This document shows, piece after piece, positions 27,074 to 36,020 of a stretch of 64,000 nucleotides of DNA. Position numbers and translations under genes: made by a program. The stretch spans positions 744,001 through 808,000 of the forward strand of contig CAVWLB010000008.1 in assembly GCA_963755695.1 (NCBI GenBank), written 5' to 3'. Origin of the DNA: QHWT01 sp963755695. Lineage in GTDB: Bacteria > Acidobacteriota > Vicinamibacteria > Vicinamibacterales > 2-12-FULL-66-21. Positions within the stretch are counted from its first letter, which is position 1, and every line of letters starts with the position of its first letter. The notes beneath the pieces are model-generated. The model searched no databases and had not been told where the DNA came from. It was given only the letters and a program-made list of their open reading frames with translations.

Positions 27074-28279
27074 ATGGGTCGGGGCGGATCGATTGTTCGG
27101 TCAACGGTTGCCATTGCGGTCATCATCGGAATCGGCAGCATCGCCAGCGGACAACTGGCCACTCCGGACCGGATACAAGGACCCGGCTGGTGGCCAACGA
27201 AAGGAACCGCGCCGCGCGCAGACTACGTAGGCTCGGCGGCGTGCACCCCGTGCCACGGGAGCCAGGCCTCGAGTCAGCCTTCGACGTCGATGGCACGTAC
27301 GGCGATGAAGGCGGATCAGTCCGATGTGCTGCGCGGGTCACCACAACTGACGTTCAGCAGCGGTGATTATGCGTACCGGATTGCCTCGGATGACGACCTG
27401 CCGGCGAGTCAGCCGACCGGGGTCAGACCCCAAGAGAGCCAGACCGGGGGTCAGACCCCAAGCCGGGGCGGGCCGCTTTATACCGTCTCAAGCGGGACCC
27501 GCTCCTCTTCAGTCCGCCTGACGTGGGCCTTCGGAGCGGGCAAGGTCGGCCAGTCCTTTCTCTTCGACCATGACGGGACTGTTCACGAGGCGCGCGTCAG
27601 CTATTTCGATTCGCTCCACACTCTCGGGTTCACGCCAGGCCGTGCCGTCACGGCGCCTCGGGATCTCGCCGACGCAATGGCTCGCCCCGTGGACGGCGCG
27701 GAACTCCGGCGCTGCTTTGCCTGCCACACCACGGCGCCAACGACCGAGGGAAAGTTCGATCCCTCCAGCGCGATTCCAGGCGTCACGTGCGAGGCCTGCC
27801 ATGGGCCAGGGCGCCGGCATGCCGAGGCCATGACGCTGCCGCGAAACGTCGGCGGCGATGCGCCGTTGCTGAATCCGGCAAAGCTGAGGCCCGAGGAATC
27901 GGTGGACTTCTGCGGGGCATGTCACGCGACCTTCTTTGACATTGCGCTGACCGGCACACAAGGCACGCCGGCGTTACGGTCGCAACCGTATCGGCTGCAG
28001 TTGAGCCAATGCTGGAAGGCCGGCCGAGACGCGCGACTCGCCTGTATCGCGTGCCACGACCCGCACCGTCCACTGGTGACGGATCCGCTCGCGTACGACG
28101 ATCATTGTCTCAGTTGTCACCTCACCGCCGGAGCGCAGCCGACGAGCGAACGCGGCGGGCGCGCGTGTCCGGTCGGCAATTCGCGCTGTGTAACCTGTCA
28201 CATGCCGAAGTACGATGTGCCCGACATGCACCACCAGTTCACGGATCATCGAATCCAGGTCACGCAGCGCAGCCGCTGA
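27074..28279 (+). CDS. Seven-heme periplasmic cytochrome c
   Basis: 401 residues with an N-terminal hydrophobic signal (VAIAVIIGIGSIASGQ). Seven CxxCH heme-binding motifs are present in order: CTPCH, CFACH, CEACH, CGACH, CIACH, CLSCH, CVTCH. The last is followed by MPKYDVPDMHHQFTDHRI, typical of multiheme cytochromes of the c554/NrfA-like group. The function is probably periplasmic electron transfer; the redox partner is unknown. A stretch of about 20 residues (near residues 116-130) is coded by two in-frame copies of a 13-bp palindrome and looks like an insertion. Confidence 0.88.
   Translation: MGRGGSIVRSTVAIAVIIGIGSIASGQLATPDRIQGPGWWPTKGTAPRADYVGSAACTPCHGSQASSQPSTSMARTAMKADQSDVLRGSPQLTFSSGDYAYRIASDDDLPASQPTGVRPQESQTGGQTPSRGGPLYTVSSGTRSSSVRLTWAFGAGKVGQSFLFDHDGTVHEARVSYFDSLHTLGFTPGRAVTAPRDLADAMARPVDGAELRRCFACHTTAPTTEGKFDPSSAIPGVTCEACHGPGRRHAEAMTLPRNVGGDAPLLNPAKLRPEESVDFCGACHATFFDIALTGTQGTPALRSQPYRLQLSQCWKAGRDARLACIACHDPHRPLVTDPLAYDDHCLSCHLTAGAQPTSERGGRACPVGNSRCVTCHMPKYDVPDMHHQFTDHRIQVTQRSR
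27419..27431. repeat. GGGGTCAGACCCC palindromic repeat, copy 1
   Basis: A 13-bp palindrome-like element (GGGGTC-A-GACCCC) lying inside the multiheme cytochrome gene and kept in frame. The second copy begins 28 bp later. Confidence 0.8.
27447..27459. repeat. GGGGTCAGACCCC palindromic repeat, copy 2
   Basis: Exact second copy of the 13-bp element in the same orientation. The two copies plus the spacer encode a Gly/Thr/Pro/Gln-rich stretch between strands of the cytochrome. Confidence 0.8.
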
Positions 28280-28328
28280 TCGATTCTGATCGCTCATCGA
28301 TATCTGTAACGATTCCACGGGAGCAGCA

Positions 28329-29648
28329 ATGACCGAGGTCGTCCCTCCACCGAGTCAATCTCCGAAGATCGACAGGACCCGTATGCGTCGGATGGCCCTG
28401 GTGTTCGGCCTCGCGGTTGGCGTCCGCATCGTTTATTTCTTTGCGCTTCTGCCTTACGACCCGAATTTCACCCACCAGGGCATCCAGCGGAACGGCTTCC
28501 TGGGAATCGCGAGACACGTCGTCAACGGTGAAGGGTTTAGCTCCAATCGGCTGCTGACGTACTACGATACCGGCCGACTGGTGCCGACTGCGGCACGAGC
28601 GCCGGTGCCCGTCTTTGTCTTCGCCGGGATACTCCTCGTGGTCGGCTCTCACTGGTATTACCCGATTCTCATTCTCATGTGGTGGTGTTCGGCCATCGTC
28701 GCAGCCACCGCGTACTGGATTGCTCTCCGGGTTTCGGGTCGCGACTGGCTCGCCATGTGGACTGGCCTGGTGTTCGCGTGCTACGGATCCGAGATGCTCG
28801 TCATGACGACCTACGCGGCGGCGTCGGAACCTCTCTTTGCTGTGTTCATGGCGCTCTACCTCGCATTACTGATCTGTGCGGTCGATCGCCGCAACGTCGG
28901 CCTGGCGGCCGCGGCAGGACTCGCACTCGGGCTCGCGACGCTCACTCGTCCGACCGTGCTCTATCTTCCGGTGGTTTCGCTCGGATGGATATTCTTCCAG
29001 CATCGCGCGCGCGGGATCATGATGGCTCTCGCATTGGTGGTTGCCTGCGCAGCGCCGCAGATTCCCTGGGTCGTTCGTAACTACCGGGTCTTTGGGGTGC
29101 CGGTGGTGACGACGACCCTTGGGGGTTTCAACGTTTACCGTCACAACGGGATGATTGAGGAGGGGAAGTATCACACCGGCTACACTCACGAAGAGTTCGA
29201 ACCAAAGGTCCGGCGGCTGGCCCTCAGCACCGGCCGTCCGCTGGAGGCCTTCACCGAAGCGGAGCTCAACGCGCTGTTGTACAAGGAAGGCACGCGAATC
29301 ATCCGCACTTACCCACTCAGATATCTCAAGCTGAGCGCGATGCGGGCCGTGTGGATCTGGTACAACGAAAATTCAGGCCGGGGCTTGTACGCGGTGCAGA
29401 ACTTCATGATTTATCTGCTGGCGGCCGGAGGTCTCTTCTACGTGTTCCGTTCGCGGGAACCGCTCTACTATCTCCTCCTCGCTCACATCGCCTACTTCGT
29501 TGCCATCCACAGCGCCATCAACGTGCAGTATCGGTTCATCTGTCCGATGATGCCCTACATGATCTTGCTGGCGGGACTCCCGGTGCACGCCTGGTGGACG
29601 GCCAGGTCGCAACCCGCTACGGTCGCTGCTAGACGTGCGACCCCGTAG
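28329..29648 (+). CDS. GT39/ArnT-like polytopic glycosyltransferase (GT-C fold)
   Basis: 439 residues with about ten predicted membrane helices. The layout is that of GT-C membrane glycosyltransferases using lipid-phosphate sugar donors: a first loop after TM1 (LPYDPNFTHQGIQRNGFLGIARHVVNGEGFS), then helices with ATLTRPTVLYLP, and a conserved PWVVRNYRVFG motif typical of the family. Acceptor and donor cannot be named. It begins 49 bp after the cytochrome gene on the same strand. Confidence 0.75.
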   Translation: MTEVVPPPSQSPKIDRTRMRRMALVFGLAVGVRIVYFFALLPYDPNFTHQGIQRNGFLGIARHVVNGEGFSSNRLLTYYDTGRLVPTAARAPVPVFVFAGILLVVGSHWYYPILILMWWCSAIVAATAYWIALRVSGRDWLAMWTGLVFACYGSEMLVMTTYAAASEPLFAVFMALYLALLICAVDRRNVGLAAAAGLALGLATLTRPTVLYLPVVSLGWIFFQHRARGIMMALALVVACAAPQIPWVVRNYRVFGVPVVTTTLGGFNVYRHNGMIEEGKYHTGYTHEEFEPKVRRLALSTGRPLEAFTEAELNALLYKEGTRIIRTYPLRYLKLSAMRAVWIWYNENSGRGLYAVQNFMIYLLAAGGLFYVFRSREPLYYLLLAHIAYFVAIHSAINVQYRFICPMMPYMILLAGLPVHAWWTARSQPATVAARRATP

Positions 29649-29673
29649 GGTGGCGAGCACCGCAGTCCGTCTC

Positions 29674-30756
29674 TCACCGCCGTACCGGGACGGGGCGCGT
29701 CATGAGATCGACGTATAGACGGAAGAACCGATCGTTGTCGAAGCGGCGAACGATCTTGGCTTTCTGCAAAGCGTTCGCGGGTTGTGGCGCAGGATAGCCG
29801 AGCGTTCGGCCATAACTCGGACCCCACGTGACATCGACATCCACCCACATTTCAGCCACATCGGTGGCATACGTGGGATCGATGAGATATGCCAGCGCCA
29901 GCGTGTCGTAGATGAACGACGTCGCCGCAGGATTGCGCCCGAGCGCCTTCCCAAACGACGACTGCTTCAGCAGCCTGGTCGTGATCGATTCGGGATTGCT
30001 TGTAATCCGTTCGAACAACGCCTTGTCCAGCGGCACGGTGTTGGTGACATCGAGCGGAATGAACGCTTGATCGATCGGCTCTCTTGCGACGATTCGCGCA
30101 GCCTCGGGGTCGTACCAGACATTCATCTCCGCCGCCGGCGTCGTGTTACCCCGCACTTCGAACGCCCCAGCCATGTAGACGATCCGCTTGATCAGGGGAA
30201 CAATTTCCGGATGCATGCGGATGGCCAGCGCAATGTTCGTCAGCGGGCCAATGGTGAGAAGCGTCACCTGGTGGGGATACTTCTTGATCGTTTGGACGAT
30301 GAAGTCGACCGCGTGTTGGGTCTGGACGCGAGCGGTCGTGGCGAAGCCGTCGAGCGGAGCAACGAGGTCGCCATCGGCCGGCTCGGGGTGCTTGTACCAT
30401 GAACCGCCGACGCCCCACAGCGCCCGCTCCTGCGCCAGGTTCCGATAGTCGTGCACCAACGGGTACCGCGCGCCCGCATAGACGCCGACGGTGTCGGCGA
30501 TGCCCAGCCGCTCGACAGCACGCAGGGCATCGGCGACTTCCTGCGCCAGCCACTCGTTGCCAGCGACGACCGTGATGCCGAGAAGTTCGATGGTCCCCTG
30601 CGCATGAAGCTGCGCAGCCATGATGCCGACCATCCCATCGTCACCGGTCGTGGTGAAGTCGGTGTCGAGGATGATCTTTTCCGGCGGAGCGATTCGTGCG
30701 GTCATGACCGAATTCAGGATGACCAGGGCAGCGAACACAGTACAGTATCGCTTCAT
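29674..30756 (-). CDS. Secreted nucleoside hydrolase (IUNH family)
   Basis: 360 residues. A signal peptide is likely (YCTVFAALVILNSVMTARI). The calcium-binding N-terminal motif of inosine-uridine nucleoside hydrolases is present as ILDTDFTTTGDDGMVGIMAA, followed by LLGITVVAGN, LTIGPLTNIALAI, and AEMNVWYDPEAARIV supplying the active-site Asn and Asp region. The enzyme splits ribonucleosides into base and ribose, likely outside the cytoplasm for scavenging. ATG at 30756 chosen because it starts the signal peptide. Confidence 0.88.
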   Translation of the reverse strand: MKRYCTVFAALVILNSVMTARIAPPEKIILDTDFTTTGDDGMVGIMAAQLHAQGTIELLGITVVAGNEWLAQEVADALRAVERLGIADTVGVYAGARYPLVHDYRNLAQERALWGVGGSWYKHPEPADGDLVAPLDGFATTARVQTQHAVDFIVQTIKKYPHQVTLLTIGPLTNIALAIRMHPEIVPLIKRIVYMAGAFEVRGNTTPAAEMNVWYDPEAARIVAREPIDQAFIPLDVTNTVPLDKALFERITSNPESITTRLLKQSSFGKALGRNPAATSFIYDTLALAYLIDPTYATDVAEMWVDVDVTWGPSYGRTLGYPAPQPANALQKAKIVRRFDNDRFFRLYVDLMTRPVPVRR

Positions 30757-30826
30757 CGATCGGGACCGTCCTGCTCGGTTGAAAGGACCGGGACGCCCAC
30801 GCGCGGAGTGGTAATCCACCGAAGGG

Positions 30827-31183
30827 TCAGGCCGACTGCTGAAGCTTGGCTAACGCATCAGCCGCTGATGGTTCGATCGTGAACTGCGGTAACAACCCGG
30901 CAAGATCCATCACCCACCTGACCGGTTCGGTCAGCCCGGACAGGACCAGAGTTCCACCGGCCACATAAGTCCTGCCGGCAATCGCGTCGAGCGCCAGTAA
31001 CCCGGCGCTGCTCGCGTAGTCAACGCCGGAGAGGTCGACGAGCAGCCGACGCTCGCCCTCGTTTATCGCCGTCACGATCGCCTCGATCAGTTCACCCGAC
31101 GCGGCGGTTCCAAGCCTGCCATCCAGCCGAAAGAGGCAGATACCGTCAACGCTCGTTCGTGCAACACGAAGGTGCCAGGTCAT
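30827..31183 (-). CDS. STAS-domain anti-sigma factor antagonist-like protein
   Basis: 118 residues, a single STAS domain. The phosphorylation-site region is DLSGVDYASSAGLLALDAI, in which a serine of the SSAG motif would be the target of an anti-sigma kinase in SpoIIAA/RsbV-type switches. No kinase or phosphatase partner is adjacent. It is divergent from the ECF sigma factor gene (159 bp between starts), so a functional link is possible but unproven. Confidence 0.87.
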   Translation of the reverse strand: MTWHLRVARTSVDGICLFRLDGRLGTAASGELIEAIVTAINEGERRLLVDLSGVDYASSAGLLALDAIAGRTYVAGGTLVLSGLTEPVRWVMDLAGLLPQFTIEPSAADALAKLQQSA

Positions 31184-31341
31184 GCCTCGGGGCCCCCGCT
31201 CCAGGCTCGCTGGCGAGCGGACTTACGAAGGGTCCGAACCCGAATTTGCGCAGAACAGCCCGGAAAGATGGCTATCCAGCTCCGCCGCAAGTATACTCGT
31301 CCCACCGCACCACCAACTTTTACCCGTCACGAGTGTATTTC

Positions 31342-31878
31342 ATGCAGGACCAGGACGATGCCGTGCTGGCAGCGCGGGCTGCCGGAGGCGACACGTCGGC
31401 TTTTGAAGCTCTCGTCAGTCGATATGAGCGGGTGCTGTTTCGCGTTGCGCACCGGATGCTGGGCGACTACGCCGACGCTGCCGATGCAACCCAGACCGCG
31501 TTCGTAAAGGCTTACCAGAAGCTCGGATCGTTCGATCCGCGCTTCCGGTTTTACAGCTGGATCTACCGGATCCTGCTCAACGAGTGCTTGAACGCCAGGC
31601 GTGATGCGCGAGCGCTCGAACCGATCCGAGTGGATCTGGCCGGCGCGGGCAGCCCGCACGACGACGTCGAGGCCAGGGAGCGGCGGCAGTTGGTGCAGCG
31701 GGCGCTGATGAAATTGCCGCCGGAATACCGCCAGGTGATCGTGTTGCGGCATTTCGGGGAGCTGTCGTACGAGGACATCGCGGAGATCGTGGACATCCCG
31801 GCCAAGACGGTCAAATCGAGACTCTACACGGCACGACAGCGGCTGACGGAGCTGCTGATCGGAGTAGAAGTGCGATGA
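31342..31878 (+). CDS. ECF RNA polymerase sigma factor
   Basis: About 178 residues with sigma region 2 (RVLFRVAHRMLGDYADAADATQTAFVKAYQKL) and region 4 (LPPEYRQVIVLRHFGELSYEDIAEIVDIPAKTVKSRLYTARQRL) and a short linker, so an ordinary group 4 (ECF) factor. The stop overlaps the start of the next gene by four bases (ATGA), which suggests that the downstream membrane protein is its regulator. ATG at 31342 chosen; a GTG nine bases upstream is possible. Confidence 0.93.
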   Translation: MQDQDDAVLAARAAGGDTSAFEALVSRYERVLFRVAHRMLGDYADAADATQTAFVKAYQKLGSFDPRFRFYSWIYRILLNECLNARRDARALEPIRVDLAGAGSPHDDVEARERRQLVQRALMKLPPEYRQVIVLRHFGELSYEDIAEIVDIPAKTVKSRLYTARQRLTELLIGVEVR

Positions 31879-32969
31879 ATACACCTAAGGAACCACGAGA
31901 GGGCGGCGCAGAATTCGGATCGGATTCGATCGAACGGTTGCTCGACGAACTGAAGGCAGCAGACTCACACCCCGCCGGCCTGCGCGGCGAAGTCATGAGA
32001 CGGATTCGCGTGAACCAGGGACGGCTTGTAGAGGTCCCCAACGGAGACAGACGCATGGCGAAGAAAGTGCTGATTGGACTGGCGGCTGCAGCAACGGTCG
32101 TCATCATCGTGTTTGCGGCGAAAGGCTGGCCACCGGCCGGGAAGGGCACTGAAGCCACGATCGGCGCCGCCAAGCGTCATCAGGCGCAGCAAATGTCGGC
32201 GGCGGACGTGACCCTCGGCGATCCCGCCACTCAGGAATTCCTTCAGAGCGAGCTCGGTGATCGGCTGATGAAGGATCCGGATGCGCGCTCGCTCCTCGGC
32301 AACGCCGGCGTGCGCGAGGCCCTCGCCAACGCCCAGCTCCGGGCGGCGCTCTCGAACGCGCAGTTGCGCGACGCGCTCGCGAATGCAACCGTTCGCGATG
32401 CGCTGGCGAGCGCTCAGGTCCGCCAGGCGCTGGCCAGCGCCGCCGTGCGCGACGCGCTGTCGAATGCGTCCATGCGAGCCGCGTTCGCCAACGCCTCGGT
32501 GGTTCAGGCGCTTTCAAACGCGCAGGTGCGGGACGCGCTTGCGAAAGCGGGCGCCCGGGCGTTGGATGCCGACGCGGTGTCGCGTTTCGCCAGCCAGAAC
32601 GCGCAGTTGCGGGCGGCACTGCAGGACAAGTCCTTCAGGGAGGCGATCAGCAGCGGCGCGCTGAGCCAGGCACTTGCGAGCAACGCGCTCGCCGCGATGG
32701 CCAGTACGCAGGCGCTTGGACAGGCGCTCACCAACGCTGCCTTCCGCGACGCGGTAGCCAGTGGGGCGATGGGCCGGGCCCTCGAAAATGGCGCCATCGC
32801 GCAGGCGATGTCCAATGCCAAGGTGCTGGAGGCAATCAGCAGCGGCGCCCTTGCGCAGGCGATGAACAACGCCCACGTTCTCCAGGCATTGAACAACGAC
32901 GCATTCGCCAAAGCGCTCGGGAGCGATGCCTTTGCCAAGGCGCTCGATAGCGGCATGGCCGCGCGCTAG
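31875..32969 (+). CDS. Single-pass membrane protein with about 23 nonapeptide repeats, coupled to ECF sigma factor
   Basis: 364 residues. The N-terminal 60 residues are soluble and resemble a short anti-sigma-like region (SIERLLDELKAADSH...LRGEVMRRIR). One membrane helix follows at about 65-82 (VLIGLAAAATVVIIVFAA). Residues 141-364 are an almost uninterrupted run of nine-residue units: nine of consensus L-A/S-N-A-x-V/L-R-D/x-A, then about fourteen variants such as ISSGALSQA and MSNAKVLEA. By position the protein should be an anti-sigma factor with a large extracytoplasmic repeat domain. I recognise no known family for the repeat; it is distantly reminiscent of STI1-like helical motifs. Confidence 0.8.
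   Translation: MNTPKEPREGGAEFGSDSIERLLDELKAADSHPAGLRGEVMRRIRVNQGRLVEVPNGDRRMAKKVLIGLAAAATVVIIVFAAKGWPPAGKGTEATIGAAKRHQAQQMSAADVTLGDPATQEFLQSELGDRLMKDPDARSLLGNAGVREALANAQLRAALSNAQLRDALANATVRDALASAQVRQALASAAVRDALSNASMRAAFANASVVQALSNAQVRDALAKAGARALDADAVSRFASQNAQLRAALQDKSFREAISSGALSQALASNALAAMASTQALGQALTNAAFRDAVASGAMGRALENGAIAQAMSNAKVLEAISSGALAQAMNNAHVLQALNNDAFAKALGSDAFAKALDSGMAAR
32295..32966 (+). repeat. 27-nt tandem repeat coding nonapeptides
   Basis: About 23 consecutive 27-nt units. Codons vary between units much more than residues do, indicating selection on the protein pattern rather than recent DNA slippage. Confidence 0.8.
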
Positions 32970-33013
32970 GCAGCTGACCCGATCCGCTGCGCGCTTCGAG
33001 TTCCAGTCAACAC

Positions 33014-33052
33014 AACGGCAGCGCCCGCCAATCCGGCGGGTTCTGCCGTTTT
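33014..33052 (+). terminator. Rho-independent-like terminator after the repeat protein
   Basis: AACGGCAG (33014-33021) and CCCGCC (33024-33029) pair with GGCGGG (33035-33040) and CTGCCGTT (33043-33050), followed by TT. The long GC-rich hairpin fits a terminator for the ECF-repeat operon, although the T-run is short. Confidence 0.6.
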
Positions 33053-33079
33053 GAGCTTTGATAGCATTGCCGACCGCAC

Positions 33080-36020
33080 ATGCGTAGCCGCGTCCTCCTT
33101 CCGGCCGTCGTTCTTTCTCTCTCTCTCGCTTCTCCTCCCGCCTTTGCGCAATTGAAGACCGTCGAAACGCCGGACGTGCGCGTCGTGTACTTCGATGGCA
33201 CGGAGTCGTATCTGGTGCCTCACGTCGGACGCGCCTTCCTGAACGCGTTTGCGTTCGAAAAGCAACTCTTCGGCTACGACCCGACCGATCAGCTGACGCT
33301 CCTGCTCGCAGATTTTTCGGATGCGGGCAATGCCGCCGCCGGAACGGTGCCGCGCAACCTGATGGCGATCCAGATCGCGCCGCTCAATTTCGCCTTCGAG
33401 ACGATTGCCGCCAACGAGCGGATGACCACGCTGATGGATCACGAACTGGTCCACGTGGTGACGATGGATCAGGCGGTCGGACGGGATCGTATGTTCCGTC
33501 GTTTGTTTGGTGGCAAGGTGACGCCGATTGCCGCCCATCCGGAATCGCTTTTGTACTGGTACCTGACTGCTCCCCGCACCGCCGCGCCGCGCTGGTATCA
33601 CGAGGGGATCGCGGTGTTCGTCGACACCTGGATGGCCGGCGGCCTCGGCCGGGCGCAGGGAGGATACGACGAGATGGTCTTCCGCGCCATGGTGCGCGAC
33701 AACGTGCCTTTCTACGATCCGCTCGGGCTCGTGTCCGAAGGGACCAAGGTCGATTTTCAGACGCAGGTGAATTCGTATCTGTACGGCACGCGGTTCATGA
33801 CCTGGCTCGCGCACCGTTACAGTCCCGAGCAGCTGATCGACTGGGTGTCGCGTCGGGATGGCAGCCGCGCCTATTACGCGTCGCAGTTCCGTCAGGTGTT
33901 CGGCGTCTCGATGGAGGAAGCGTGGGCGAACTGGGTCGCGGATGAACACGCCTTCCAGCAGAAGAACCTCGAGGCGGTGCGAAAGTATCCGCTGACGCCG
34001 GTCCGCGACGTCACCACGCAGCCGCTCGGCTCCGTATCGAGGGCCTTCTTCGATCCGCATTCGGGATCGATCTACGCAGGCGTGAACTATCCGGGCGCGG
34101 TGGCGAACGTGGCGCGTATTTCCGCGGCCAACGGCGCGCTCGAGCGCCTGGTGGACATCAAAGGTCCGCTGATTTACACGGTGACCTCGCTGGTCTGGAA
34201 CCCGGCCGACCGACGCCTTTATTACACGACCGATAATGGCGCGCACCGCGATCTCGTGCGGCTCGATCCGGTCACGAAGAAAACGGAACTGCTGCAGAAG
34301 GACGCGCGCATTGGCGATCTCGCCTACGACGCGGCGGATCGGACGATCTGGGGCCTGCGACATCTGAACGGGCTCTGCACGCTGGTGCGGATGGCGCCAC
34401 CCTACAAGGAATGGCAGCGTGTCGTCACCTGGCCCTATGGCACAGTGATGTACGACATCGACGTATCGCCAGATGGTGGGCGCGTGTCGGGATCGTTCGG
34501 AGAGATCAGCGGCCAACAGGACGTCCGGGTGTTCGACACCGCGGCGCTGCTTCGCGGAGAGACCTCGCCAAGCCTTCGATTCGACTTCGGAACCGCCGTC
34601 CCCAATGGATTCGTGTTCTCTCCAGACGGTCGATATCTCTACGGCAGCTCCTACTACACCGGCGTGTCGAACATCTTCCGTTACGACCTCGTCGGCAGGA
34701 AAATCGAGGGGATCACCAACACCGACACCGGGCTCTTCCGGCCGATCCCGCTCGCGGACGGGCGGCTGCTCGCGTTCCGGTACACCGGACGGGGATTCGT
34801 TCCTACCTGGATCGATCCGAAGCCGATCGAGGACGTCAACCCGATCACGTTTTTCGGGCAACAACTGATCGAGGAGAAGCCGATACTGAAGTCGTGGATG
34901 CTCGACTCGCCGGCGAGGATTCCGCTGGGTTCAATGGAACAGCATGCCGGCGTGTATCGCCTGGCCGGCGGTCTGCGCCGCGAGTCGATCTACCCGATGG
35001 TCGAAGGCTACAAGGACTCGATGGTGGTCGGAATGGCGCTCAATCTCTCCGATCCATTGATGCTGAATCGCCTGCGGGCATCGGTGGGCGTGTCGCCGGT
35101 CAGTGATCTGCCGGCGAGCGAACGCGTGCACCTGTCGGCCAGATACGAACGCTACGACTGGCGCGCGGAAGCGTCACTCAACAGCTCGAACTTCTACGAT
35201 CTCTTCGGACCGACGAAGGTCGGCCGGAAGGGCTACAGCGTGCTTGCCGGTCATACCAACACCCTGATCTATCGACGAGCCGCGCCGGCTCGAGCTCGAC
35301 ACCAGCGCATCCATCGCCGGTAATCTCGATCGCCTTCCGGACTATCAGAACGTTCCGGTCGATGTCGGCACCATGGCGACGATTCGGTCCCGGTTGTCGT
35401 ATACGGACATTCGCCATTCGCTTGGTTACGTGGACGACGAGAGCGGACGGAAGTGGGCGATGGAGCTCCGTGGCGAAATCATCGACGGCGCCTGGTTCCC
35501 GAAGCTGGCGGGCGCCTACGATCGCGGCTTCGGCCTGCCTGTCGGGCACTCGTCAATCTGGTTCAGAACCGGCGCTGGAGTGTCAGTGGGCAATCGCACC
35601 GAGCCCTTCTCGAATTTCTACTTCGGTGGTTTCGGCAACAATTACGTGGATAGCGGAGATGAGAAACGTTACCGCGATCTCGAGAGTCTTCCCGGACTCG
35701 AACTGAACGAAATCGGTGGACGCAACTTTGCCCGAGGCATGCTCGAGTGGAACCTTCCACCCTGGCGGTTCCGCCGCGTGGGAACGCCGGGATTCTATGC
35801 CACGTGGTTGCGGCCGGCGCTCTTCGCGACGACGCTCGCCACGAATGTCGATTCGAGCAGCGCCCGGCGCACGACCACCAGCGTCGGTGGCCAGGTCGAT
35901 CTTCGGCTCACGGTGCTCTCCAACCAGGACATGACGTTGTCCTTCGGCGGCGCCATGGCGCTCGAGGACAGCCGTGCGCCGCGCCGCGAAGCAATGATTT
36001 CTCTCAAGATCCTGCGGTGA
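33080..36020 (+). CDS. Secreted zincin (peptidase-MA type) with beta-propeller and C-terminal outer-membrane barrel, one +1 frameshift
   Basis: Signal peptide at residues 1-23 (ending PAFAQ). A gluzincin-like peptidase domain follows, with HELVH at 121-125 and a second ligand candidate in RWYHEGIAVFVDTW. From about residue 320 there are WD40/PD40-like propeller repeats (VSPDGGRVSGSFGE, FSPDGRYLYGSSYYTG). The last about 350 residues look like a beta-barrel (alternating polar and aromatic strands, ending MISLKILR). An extra base near 35273 breaks the frame; removal gives YDEPRRLELDTSASIAGNLD and about 979 residues. It likely sits in the outer membrane. Its stop overlaps the start of the PrsW gene. 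Confidence 0.82.

Noticed and set aside
32966..34864. 632-residue minus-strand frame opposite the zincin-barrel gene
   Set aside because: Long but rich in His, Arg and Val-Asp runs as in other antisense frames; the plus strand has signal peptide, HELVH and propeller motifs.
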